Source: Candidatus Hydrogenedentota bacterium
GTDB lineage: Bacteria > Hydrogenedentota > Hydrogenedentia > Hydrogenedentales > SLHB01
DNA: 64,000 nt
Assembly: GCA_016215105.1 (NCBI GenBank)
Contig: JACRLJ010000002.1
Span: 24,000-87,999 of the forward strand
Reading direction: 5' to 3'
Shown: positions 40,090 to 48,278 of the stretch, one piece after another
Layout of the letters: each line of letters begins with the position of its first letter
How positions within the stretch are numbered: position 1 is the first letter of the stretch
Notes under the pieces: model-generated
The model's input: only the letters and a program-made list of their open reading frames with translations
Database searches by the model: none
Told to the model about the DNA's origin: nothing
Program-made: the position numbers and the translations under genes

Positions 40090-40518
40090 ATGTTCTCGGT
40101 ATTAAGTAGAATGGCACTTTCGGTGATGAGCGTTGTGGTCGTTTTTTTTGCGACGGTTATGAGCGCCTCAGGTGCGGCGCTCTGTATTGCGGGCGACCAC
40201 ACGGCTTTGAAGACGCCACTGACAGAGAACTGTTGCTCCTGTTCCAGCGGGCCAATGAGCTGGTCGGGATCACCGGCCGTCAAGAATGCTGAAACAGCAA
40301 AGTGCGGCTCGTGTTTGGACATTCCGCTCAGTGGCGCGTGGATCTCTACGGCGACACCCACGCGACAATCCGGTTCAATCGATGTCACGGCCTTGGCCGT
40401 TCCAACCGAAATACGTTCCACTGTCGCGATAGCGTTCACCCGTGCAGACTCATTTTATTCCGAAGTTCGCGCCGACAATGTCTTGAGCGCAATCTCCAGT
40501 ACCATCCTTCGAATCTGA
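40090..40518 (+). CDS. Exported Cys-containing protein ahead of the efflux operon
   Basis: 142 residues from ATG 40090. The signal peptide is MALSVMSVVVVFFATVMSAS with a likely cleavage near ASGAA. The mature protein has a cluster of cysteines, ENCCSCSSG and KCGSCLDIP, able to bind metal. It is the first gene after the promoter of the czc-type operon, so a periplasmic metal sensor or chaperone is the likely role. No family was recognised. A similar short exported protein precedes the second, decayed efflux locus at 60769. Confidence 0.6.
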   Translation: MFSVLSRMALSVMSVVVVFFATVMSASGAALCIAGDHTALKTPLTENCCSCSSGPMSWSGSPAVKNAETAKCGSCLDIPLSGAWISTATPTRQSGSIDVTALAVPTEIRSTVAIAFTRADSFYSEVRADNVLSAISSTILRI

Positions 40519-40685
40519 TCCCTCCTTCTCCCACACTCACGCAATAGCCGTGCGTCTGTCGGGACTCGTCTTTCTAGACGAGAAAGCTATCTACGCCGAC
40601 AGCACCGTCTGAAGCAATCCCCTGTCATTTTGCGCATATCCATTATGTCAATCGTCATTGGATTTATCAGATTTGGAGAGAAACC

Positions 40686-41486
40686 ATGAATAGTTCGCTT
40701 ATTTCTAGGAAAAGCAGCGTCGGATTGGCGTTACATCCATTCGCCATCTTAATGATCAGCGCATCGTTGTTCGGGTCACCGGCGCCTGCCTCCGCGAGTT
40801 CCACGAGTGAAATTTGCAGACCTCTTGCGTGTCCTGCGATGTCTCTGACTAACGATGTCTTCGCCTCAGTCTCCGCCCACCCTGACCACAAGAGCCTTAT
40901 TGACCTCTACCGTCAACATGCGCAGGGCGTTATGGCGACCGTCAAGATCGAAATCGACCAGCAGAGAACATCCATTGAGGCGACACTCGACCAAACCCAC
41001 GCATCAGCAATGCAGATCGCGCAGCAATCCCCTCAGGAAACGGGCACGAAGAACAGCGTGGCACTGTGTCGCTTGAAGGAAGACACAAGGTCCCTTAAAG
41101 CCCAAGTTTCAAGACAAGCGCGTGCATCGCGCGGTCGATGGCATGCGGACATCAAGAGCGCCATGACACAGGCATCTGATGCTTTGGAAAAAGTCGAGGG
41201 GCAGCACTGCGAACCGGCCAGCCAAAAGGCCAAGCATAGTAAGGAGGTAAGACGGTTGCTCCACAAGCATCGCCAGGAAACATTGCCACTTCTGGAAAAG
41301 ACATGGAGAGACAACTCCCGGCAAATGCGCACCCGAATAGCCCAGACAATAAAGAGTTTAGACAAGGCGATTGCGGCGGAACAGGAAAAGGAGAGAGGCC
41401 CCATTATCGGCTTCGAGATCATACATCACAAAGGCCACCAACATCGTGAATTCATTTACGCGAATGACGCGCGTGATAAGCGATAG
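40686..41486 (+). CDS. Periplasmic coiled-coil protein of the metal island
   Basis: 266 residues with AGAGAAACC before the ATG. Signal peptide around residues 15-38 (FAILMISASLFGSPAPASAS). The mature part is almost all helix (YRQHAQGVMATVKIEIDQQR, KEVRRLLHKHRQETLPLLEK, RTRIAQTIKSLDKAIAAEQE) and the end is His-rich (EIIHHKGHQHREF), a possible metal-binding tail. It lies 27 bases before the czcC-like gene and is in the same operon. Perhaps a periplasmic adaptor or metal buffer. Confidence 0.55.
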   Translation: MNSSLISRKSSVGLALHPFAILMISASLFGSPAPASASSTSEICRPLACPAMSLTNDVFASVSAHPDHKSLIDLYRQHAQGVMATVKIEIDQQRTSIEATLDQTHASAMQIAQQSPQETGTKNSVALCRLKEDTRSLKAQVSRQARASRGRWHADIKSAMTQASDALEKVEGQHCEPASQKAKHSKEVRRLLHKHRQETLPLLEKTWRDNSRQMRTRIAQTIKSLDKAIAAEQEKERGPIIGFEIIHHKGHQHREFIYANDARDKR

Positions 41487-41513
41487 GCACGCATGAGACG
41501 AGGAGAAAGATCT

Positions 41514-43019
41514 ATGAATTGTTCCTATGCAAGGAGAACTGCTGGTATGGCCATAGTAGCAGTTGTGGTTTCACTGATTCCTGCGTATGGCCGAGACGCA
41601 GCGGCGTCTCCGGAGTCGGCCGAGCATATTGGCGACGCCGTTAGTCCTATAAATCTCGCGAACGCCATTGTCTTGACGTTGAAGAACAGTCCTCAACTTG
41701 CAGCGTTCTCGTGGGAGGTTCGCGCAGCGGAGGCGCGACAGGTTCAGGCCCGGCTCCGGCCCAACCCGGAATTGACGGTGGAAGCCGAAGACGTCCGCTT
41801 TGGACGTGGCCCAGGAACACACACCACACTTCGCACGTTGAATTGGTCCGCCAATGGACTGAGCGCTCAGACGGGCCGGGAGTCCGAGAGCGGCGCTCGA
41901 AGTGGGTTTTCCGAAGCCCAGTTCACGGTTTCACTTTCACAAGTCATCGAGTTGGGCGGAAAACGCGCCAAGCGCATGATCCTGGCGGCCCGCGACCGGG
42001 ACGTTACCGCGTGGGATTATGAAGTCGCGCGCGCGGATGTGCTCAAAGGAGTCTCCCAAGCGTTCGTCGAAGTCCTCGTTGGCCAGCAGCGTGTCACGCT
42101 CGATGACGAACTGGTCCAGCTTGCGGAACAGGTGGTTCAGACCGTTTCGGCGCGGGTCAGTGCGGGACGCGTTTCGCCACTGGAAGCCACCAAAGCCGAG
42201 ACCGCGCTCGCGGTGGCGCGTGTCCAAGCGAACCGGTCCAGGCGTGAACTGGAATCGGTTCGCGCCAAGCTTGCCGTGTTTTGGGGTAGCAAGGAACGGC
42301 GTTTCGAGCGCGTCGACGGTGATTTGGATACCGCTCGGGGCATCCCCGCGTGGGACGAGTTGGTCCAGCGCTCCAGCAAGAACCCCGACTTGGCTCGTTG
42401 GCGCGCGGAGCTTGAGAAACGTCAGACCGCAGTTTCCGCCCAGAAGGCTGCAGCCATTCCCGATCTTACCGTAAGCGCCGGTTTTCGCATGACGGGCATG
42501 CCGCAATCGGACGTCCGAGGATCTGGCGTCGGTTTGGATGGATTCTCGTATTCGCGCGGCAACAACCGCTCAGACGCCAATTGGGACAACTCGGTGGTAG
42601 TGGGTTTTTCCATACCACTTCCCGTATTCAATCGTAATCAGGGATCTATCCAAGAGGCCGAACATCTTTTGACGAAAGCCAGCGAGGAAAGACGGGCCAC
42701 CGATGTGCAGGTTCATGCGACGCTTGTAGAGTCGTATCAAAGCCTTTCCTCAGCCTTTACGACCATCACCGCGCTCAAAGAGAGCATCCTGCCTGCGGCC
42801 ACACAGACGTTTGCCTCCATCAACGAAGCGTACCGTCAGGGCCGATTCGGCTACTTGGACGTGCTCGACGCACAGCGGACCTTATTCGACGCGCGTCAAC
42901 AGTACTTGGACGCCCTGGCGAGTTACCATAAGACCGTGGCGGAAATCGAACGAACGATAGGTGGGTCGGTGTGGGATGCGGAGGACACTCCGAAGCCGCG
43001 TCCAGAAGAAAAGAAATAA
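41514..43019 (+). CDS. czcC: Outer-membrane factor of heavy-metal efflux (CzcC/TolC type)
   Basis: 501 residues from ATG 41514 (AGGAG nine bases upstream). Signal peptide AGMAIVAVVVSLIPAYG. Two OEP repeats: ISLANAI-type NLANAIVLTLKNSPQLAAFS and the second half starting near ELEKRQTAVSAQKAAAIPDL, with the motif AYRQGRFGYLDVLDAQRTLF typical of TolC-family proteins. It forms the outer-membrane channel of the tripartite efflux pump whose other parts are encoded by the next two genes. Confidence 0.85.
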   Translation: MNCSYARRTAGMAIVAVVVSLIPAYGRDAAASPESAEHIGDAVSPINLANAIVLTLKNSPQLAAFSWEVRAAEARQVQARLRPNPELTVEAEDVRFGRGPGTHTTLRTLNWSANGLSAQTGRESESGARSGFSEAQFTVSLSQVIELGGKRAKRMILAARDRDVTAWDYEVARADVLKGVSQAFVEVLVGQQRVTLDDELVQLAEQVVQTVSARVSAGRVSPLEATKAETALAVARVQANRSRRELESVRAKLAVFWGSKERRFERVDGDLDTARGIPAWDELVQRSSKNPDLARWRAELEKRQTAVSAQKAAAIPDLTVSAGFRMTGMPQSDVRGSGVGLDGFSYSRGNNRSDANWDNSVVVGFSIPLPVFNRNQGSIQEAEHLLTKASEERRATDVQVHATLVESYQSLSSAFTTITALKESILPAATQTFASINEAYRQGRFGYLDVLDAQRTLFDARQQYLDALASYHKTVAEIERTIGGSVWDAEDTPKPRPEEKK

Positions 43020-43091
43020 CCCGTGCGCTTGACTCCACCGGCAATTCGCACGCCGCGTCCGCCATGGACTAATCGAAAGGAAGAAGACACG

Positions 43092-44423
43092 ATGTCGAAA
43101 TATATTCAGATTGGTGCGCTAGTAGTTTCCATCGTTGGCATGGCCCTCGCCATGCCCGGCTGTGGCCGAGCCGTGGCGCCCGAGAGCTCAACCGGCAAAT
43201 CGGAAGAGAGTGCGGCGGAAAAGGAAATCCCGGTTGGGACTCTTACCCCCGACCGAGCCCTCCAGGCTAGGTGCCCTCACGGGCTGACCGTCGAGTGCGA
43301 CGAGTGCCGGTATGAAGTCGGGGTCGTCAAGGTTGACGCGTCGCTCCTGAACTCGGCAGACGCCTCCCACGCGGGTTTGGTGAAGACGAACCAGGTTCCG
43401 GCGCCGGGGAAAATGACCGTGGCCGTGAACATTACTGGTGAAGTCCGCCTGAACGACAATACAGCGGTTCACGTGAGTCCGCGGATTTCAGGCATTGTCC
43501 GCGAGGTCAAAGTGGATATTGGGACCGAAGTCAAGAAAGACGACGTCCTCTTTACTGTGGACAGCGTCGAGTTGGGCCAAGCGCTGAGCGACTACGAGAA
43601 GAATATGGCCTTAACGGCGCTGTCAGAGAAGAACTTTCAGCGCGAGAAAAGTCTCTTTGACAAGAAGATCGGTTCTGAAATGGAGAAGATCGAAGCCCAG
43701 ATCCGACTCGAGGAGTATCAGACCGCCCTAAAAGCATCCGAGCAGAAGCTCCACGTTCTCGGGTTGACCGACAGTGATATCGCGGAAATCAATCCGTCGA
43801 ATCACAAGAGTCTGAGCGGTTCGTTGGCCGTGCGCGCGCCAATCGACGGAACGATCATCGAGAAGCACGCCGTCGTGGGAGAACTGGTCGAGCCGGCGAA
43901 GGTTACCATGGTCTTAGCCGACCTCAACACGGTATGGGTCTGGGGGGGGGTATATGAACGCGACCTGGACGCCGTGGTGAAACACAAGCTGACCGAATCT
44001 ATTCCCGTCGAGATTTCCGTTCCCGCCTATCCGGAAGCCACGTTCCGCGGCCAGATGAACTACATTGGGGCAACCATGGACGAAGCCACGCGCACCGTTC
44101 AGGTGCGCACGGTCATCGATAACCGCGACCGGCGATTGCGGCCGGGGATGTTCTGTCAGGGGCGAATTCTGGTGAGTACCGACGACGGCGTTCTGGCCAT
44201 TCCAAAGGTCGCCCTTCTCTCGGATGAGGGGAAGGATTTTGTCTTCATTCACATGAAGGACGATTACTTCCTTCAGCAGAACGTCACCAAGGGCCGCGAG
44301 TTTGAAGACGGCGTGGAAATCCTGGCCGGGCTGACTCCAGGTCAGACAATCGTGACCGAGGGGGCATTCGTCCTCAAGTCCGACGTGCTCCGGTCGAAAA
44401 TGGGCGCCGGCTGCGCCGACTGA
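43092..44423 (+). CDS. czcB: Membrane fusion protein of heavy-metal efflux (CzcB type), lipoprotein
   Basis: 443 residues from ATG 43092 (AAAGGAAG upstream). Lipoprotein signal ending LAMPGC. A Cys motif RCPHGLTVECDECRYEV near residue 60 is a likely metal-binding module of CzcB-type adaptors. It then has the HlyD-type core (ISGIVREVKVDIGTEVKKDD), a coiled-coil hairpin (YEKNMALTALSEKNFQREKS) and beta-barrel strands (RTVQVRTVIDNRDRRLRPGM). It links the inner-membrane pump to the outer channel. The stop is 38 bases before the pump gene. Confidence 0.85.
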   Translation: MSKYIQIGALVVSIVGMALAMPGCGRAVAPESSTGKSEESAAEKEIPVGTLTPDRALQARCPHGLTVECDECRYEVGVVKVDASLLNSADASHAGLVKTNQVPAPGKMTVAVNITGEVRLNDNTAVHVSPRISGIVREVKVDIGTEVKKDDVLFTVDSVELGQALSDYEKNMALTALSEKNFQREKSLFDKKIGSEMEKIEAQIRLEEYQTALKASEQKLHVLGLTDSDIAEINPSNHKSLSGSLAVRAPIDGTIIEKHAVVGELVEPAKVTMVLADLNTVWVWGGVYERDLDAVVKHKLTESIPVEISVPAYPEATFRGQMNYIGATMDEATRTVQVRTVIDNRDRRLRPGMFCQGRILVSTDDGVLAIPKVALLSDEGKDFVFIHMKDDYFLQQNVTKGREFEDGVEILAGLTPGQTIVTEGAFVLKSDVLRSKMGAGCAD

Positions 44424-44460
44424 GACATCGCCTCAACGCTCTTTACAGAGGATTACACCT

Positions 44461-47400
44461 ATGTTTGATAATATTGTTAAGTTCATTCTCACACAACGGC
44501 TGCTCGTGATGATGGCGGCGGTCGTTCTCGCCGTTGTAGGTGTTTTGGCCTGGACATCGCTGCCGATCGATGCTTTTCCCGATGTTACCAATGTGCAGGT
44601 CATGGTCTTGTCGGAAGCGCCAGGCCTTGCGTCGGTAGACGTCGAACAACGGGTGACGTTTCCCGTTGAACTGGCCATGCAAGGTTTGCCCAAGGTGCGT
44701 CAGGTTCGCTCGATGTCCAAAGCGGGCCTGTCTCAAGTCATCGTCGTTTTCGAAGACGATGTGGATATCTATTTTGCCCGCCAATTGATCTTTGAACGGC
44801 TTCAGGGCGCGCGGGAACAACTCCCCGGCGGGGTCGAGCCGGAAATGGGGCCCATCAGCACCGGCTTGGGCGAAATCTACCAGTACACCGTCGAAAGCGA
44901 CCGCCGCTCACCCATGGAACTGCGCACGATCCAGGACTGGCTGATCGCGCCGCAACTGCGGTCGATCGCCGGCGTCAACGAAGTGAATAGTTTCGGCGGG
45001 TTCGTGAAACAGTACCACGTGCTGGTGGACCCGGCCCGGCTTCTCAAGTACCGCCTCTCTCTCCAGGATGTTCTTGACGGCCTGCAAAAAAACAACGCCA
45101 ACGCCGGTGGCAATTTCATTACACAGGGGTGGGAACAAGCCTACGTGCGTACGGTGGGCATGATCGAGACCATCCAGGACATCGAGAATATAGTCCTGCA
45201 GGCCAAAGACGGGACCCCTGTTTTCGTGAAAGACGTCGCGGAAGTGAAGACGGGACCGCAAACGCGGCAGGGGGCGGTCACCAAAGACGGCCGGGGCGAG
45301 GCTGTGGCCGGTATGGCAATTATGTTGCGCGGTTCCAACTCCAATATAGTTGTCGACAGCGTCAAGAAGGCGATCCCGAAGATTCAGGTCAGTTTGCCCA
45401 AGGACGTGCGCATCCGTCCGTTCTACGACCGTACCGCGTTGATTGATGCGTGCATTGAAACCGTCGCGAAAGCATTGCGGGAGGGCGCGCTATTTGTGGT
45501 CATCGTTCTGTTAATCCTGTTGGGCAACTTCCGCGGGGCTCTGATCGTCGCCCTTTCGCTCCCGTTCACGGCGTTTTTCACGTTCATCCTGATGCGATGG
45601 CAGGGAGTTACGGCCAACCTTATGAGCCTGGGTGGGCTGGCCATCGCCATCGGTATGGTGGTGGACGCCTCGATCGTGGTTGCTGAGAATATCGCACGCC
45701 ACCTCACCGAACGGGCTAACTCGGGCACGCCGCGCCTCATTATCATTCATGAGGCAGTGCGCGAAGTGGCGCGCCCAATCATCTTTGCGATTCTGATTAT
45801 CATCATCGTGTTCCTGCCATTGTTCACGCTCGAGCAGATGGAAGGCAAGATGTTCCGTCCGCTGGCATTGACCATGTGCTTTGCCCTGCTGGGTTCGCTA
45901 CTGGTGGCCCTCACTATCATTCCCGTACTATGCTCGCTATTCCTGCGCGGACACAAGACCACCCGCGACAATCTCTCCATCCGCCTCCTGAAGCGGCTGT
46001 ACCTGCCCGTACTTGCGCTGGCGCTCAGGTTTCGGTGGGTTGCCGTCGCGGCCGCCGTAGCCGTCCTACTCGCGACCCTGACGCTGGTCCCGAAGCTCGG
46101 TACGGAATTTCTCCCGCAACTGGACGAAGGCGCCATCGCCATCAATGTGGTTCGACTTCCCTCCGCCTCGCTGGAAGGGTCGGTGGCCGTGGGCACGGCT
46201 ATGGAACAGCGCCTTCGTACGTTTCCTGAAGTCAGTACCATCGTCACCAAGACCGGACGCGCCGAGATATCCGAGGATCCCATGGGCCCGGAGCAGAATG
46301 ACCTGATGATCATGTTACATCCGGAAAAGGAATGGACCACGGGCCGGACCAAGGCAGCCCTTGTCGACGCCATGAAGGAGGAACTCAGCGCCATCCCAGG
46401 CGTAAGGCTGTCGTTCTCTCAACCCATCGCGTTGCGCGTCAACGAACTCATTTCGGGTGTCAAGAGCGATCTTGCCGTGAAACTTTTCGGCCCGGATCTG
46501 GACGTGCTCAAACCGCAGGCAGACAAGATTGCGGCCCTCATCGGCGGCATTCGCGGCGCCGAAGACGTGAAGGTCGAACAGATTTCCGGCGCGGCCCAAG
46601 TGCAGGTGGTCGTGGATCGCCAAGCCATCGCCCGGCACAAGATCAATCTCGCGGATATCAACGAACTCATCGAAAGCGCCGTTGGCGGAAAGGTCGCTAC
46701 CACAGTAATCGAAGGGCAGATGCGGTTCGCCGTCTTGGTGCGATTTCCGGAGAAAGACCGCAACGACATCGCGGCACTGGAGAGACTGCTCGTGCCTTCC
46801 CCGGACGGTACGTTGGTACCGTTGGCTCAGTTGGCCCGCATACAGGAGCTCGAAGGCCCGGCGCAGATTAGCCGCGAAAAAGGTATGCGGCGCGTGGTTG
46901 TGGAATGCAACATCCGGGGACGGGATATCGGAAGCTTCGTCACGGAAGTTCAGCGCAGCATTCAACCAGTCGCAACAACGCTCCCGACCGGCTATTTCAT
47001 AGAATACGGCGGGCAATTTGAGAATCAGCAACGCGCCATGAAGCGGCTTGCGGTTGTTGTGCCGGTTTCCATTGCCTTGATCTTCCTGATGCTCTTCTCG
47101 GGACTCGGGACCATTCGGAGCGCCCTCATGGTCTTCGCCAACCTGCCGTTCGCACTCGTGGGAGGAATTCTGACCATGTACCTGCTTCAGATCAATCTGA
47201 GCGTCTCAGCCGCAATCGGATTTATCGCCTTGTTCGGTACCGCGGTCGGAAATGGTGTCGTACTCGTCGCTTTCTTCAACCAACTTCGGCAGGAAGGCCT
47301 GACCACCGCAGAGTCGGTGAGAAAAGGTTGTGAACTTCGTTTTCGCCCCCTACTCATGACGGCGCTGGCGATGCTTCTCGGCCTGGTACCCATGCTCTTC

Positions 47401-47550
47401 GCTTCAGGCAGCGGTTCGGAGATACAACGGCCGTTGGCAGCGGTTGTTTTGGGCGGACTGGTCTCTTCACTGTTCTTGACCCTGGTCGTTCTGCCGGCGA
47501 TCTATCACATTGTCGAATCGCGACGCGAACGAGCGGAAGTCAAAGCATAA
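44461..47550 (+). CDS. czcA: Heavy-metal efflux RND pump (CzcA type)
   Basis: 1029 residues, with GAGG before the ATG. Twelve membrane helices in two sets and two large periplasmic loops. Typical HME-RND segments: ILTQRLLVMMAAVVLAVVGV, IGMVVDASIVVAENIARHL (transmembrane acidic residues for proton coupling) and LFGTAVGNGVVLVAFFNQLR near the end. It exports divalent metal such as Zn, Cd or Co with proton motive force, coupled to the proteins of the two upstream genes. Family length (about 1040) fits; no break seen. Confidence 0.9.
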   Translation: MFDNIVKFILTQRLLVMMAAVVLAVVGVLAWTSLPIDAFPDVTNVQVMVLSEAPGLASVDVEQRVTFPVELAMQGLPKVRQVRSMSKAGLSQVIVVFEDDVDIYFARQLIFERLQGAREQLPGGVEPEMGPISTGLGEIYQYTVESDRRSPMELRTIQDWLIAPQLRSIAGVNEVNSFGGFVKQYHVLVDPARLLKYRLSLQDVLDGLQKNNANAGGNFITQGWEQAYVRTVGMIETIQDIENIVLQAKDGTPVFVKDVAEVKTGPQTRQGAVTKDGRGEAVAGMAIMLRGSNSNIVVDSVKKAIPKIQVSLPKDVRIRPFYDRTALIDACIETVAKALREGALFVVIVLLILLGNFRGALIVALSLPFTAFFTFILMRWQGVTANLMSLGGLAIAIGMVVDASIVVAENIARHLTERANSGTPRLIIIHEAVREVARPIIFAILIIIIVFLPLFTLEQMEGKMFRPLALTMCFALLGSLLVALTIIPVLCSLFLRGHKTTRDNLSIRLLKRLYLPVLALALRFRWVAVAAAVAVLLATLTLVPKLGTEFLPQLDEGAIAINVVRLPSASLEGSVAVGTAMEQRLRTFPEVSTIVTKTGRAEISEDPMGPEQNDLMIMLHPEKEWTTGRTKAALVDAMKEELSAIPGVRLSFSQPIALRVNELISGVKSDLAVKLFGPDLDVLKPQADKIAALIGGIRGAEDVKVEQISGAAQVQVVVDRQAIARHKINLADINELIESAVGGKVATTVIEGQMRFAVLVRFPEKDRNDIAALERLLVPSPDGTLVPLAQLARIQELEGPAQISREKGMRRVVVECNIRGRDIGSFVTEVQRSIQPVATTLPTGYFIEYGGQFENQQRAMKRLAVVVPVSIALIFLMLFSGLGTIRSALMVFANLPFALVGGILTMYLLQINLSVSAAIGFIALFGTAVGNGVVLVAFFNQLRQEGLTTAESVRKGCELRFRPLLMTALAMLLGLVPMLFASGSGSEIQRPLAAVVLGGLVSSLFLTLVVLPAIYHIVESRRERAEVKA

Positions 47551-47583
47551 ACTGGAGATGGCGAACACCGAAAGGAACACTAG

Positions 47584-47925
47584 ATGAAACTAGTTGCTGC
47601 GTACATTCAACCGTTCATGGCGGAGAAAGTCGCCGACGCCCTGCGAGTGGCCAAAGTGCATGGCGTGACCGTTCTGAAGTGTCAAGGCTTTGGGCGTATT
47701 ACCGAGGATAAAACCCCTCATTACATGGAGGATGCCGCCGCCTTGGGATTTGCCGCCAAGACGAAAATTGAAATCGTCTGTCGTAACGCCGATACCGAGG
47801 GCATTATTGCCACCATTCGTGCGCACGCCCACACGGGCCACCACGGCGATGGCAAGATATTTGTCTCCGATATCGGCGAGGCTATTGATATTCGCACGGA
47901 TGAGAGGGGCGAGAATGTGATATAG
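47584..47925 (+). CDS. P-II-like protein of the efflux operon
   Basis: 113 residues with AAAGGAACA before the ATG. P-II fold: MKLVAAYIQPFMAEKVADAL, GVTVLKCQGFGR, AKTKIEIVCRNADTEGIIAT and HTGHHGDGKIFVSDI (P-II C-terminal signature). The T-loop (residues about 40-55) lacks the uridylylation Tyr region of GlnB. P-II-like proteins in czc-type operons may sense metal or nucleotide and act on the transporter. It lies 33 bases after czcA in the operon. Confidence 0.75.
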   Translation: MKLVAAYIQPFMAEKVADALRVAKVHGVTVLKCQGFGRITEDKTPHYMEDAAALGFAAKTKIEIVCRNADTEGIIATIRAHAHTGHHGDGKIFVSDIGEAIDIRTDERGENVI

Positions 47926-47944
47926 CGATACACCAGCCCGCGGC

Positions 47945-48184
47945 ATGGGAACGGGCTCGCACAAGCGAGTCATCGACGACCTCGTGGAATATGTCCCGTA
48001 CGCGAAAATCGAACTCAAATGCAAAGATGCGTTGGTTGAGCGCATCATCGCCGTGACCGTTGAGAACGCCCACATCGGATTGTGCGGAGATGGCAGGATC
48101 TATGTGTATCTGGTAGAATGCGCCGTTCGGATCGGCACAGGTGAGCGCGGCGAGGCTACAGTTCAACGCGCCGACACCCCCTGA
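47945..48184 (+). pseudogene. N-terminally truncated second P-II-like gene
   Basis: 79 codons from an ATG at 47945, 20 bases after the first P-II stop. The frame resumes with P-II sequence from the middle: HKRVIDDLVEYVPYAKIELK, ERIIAVTVENAHIGLCGDGR, IYVYLVECAVRIGTGERGEA. The first 35-40 residues (strand 1 and helix 1) are missing and the frame is closed just upstream. It looks like a remnant of a tandem P-II pair; translation is possible but the fold would be incomplete. Confidence 0.6.
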
Positions 48185-48278
48185 GCACAAACGTATTGCG
48201 GCAGCACTTGGCAAATCATGGCACCGTCGGCGTCTTGCTCGGTGTTCTGGGCTCAAATCGTAGTACTGGAGCATTGAA

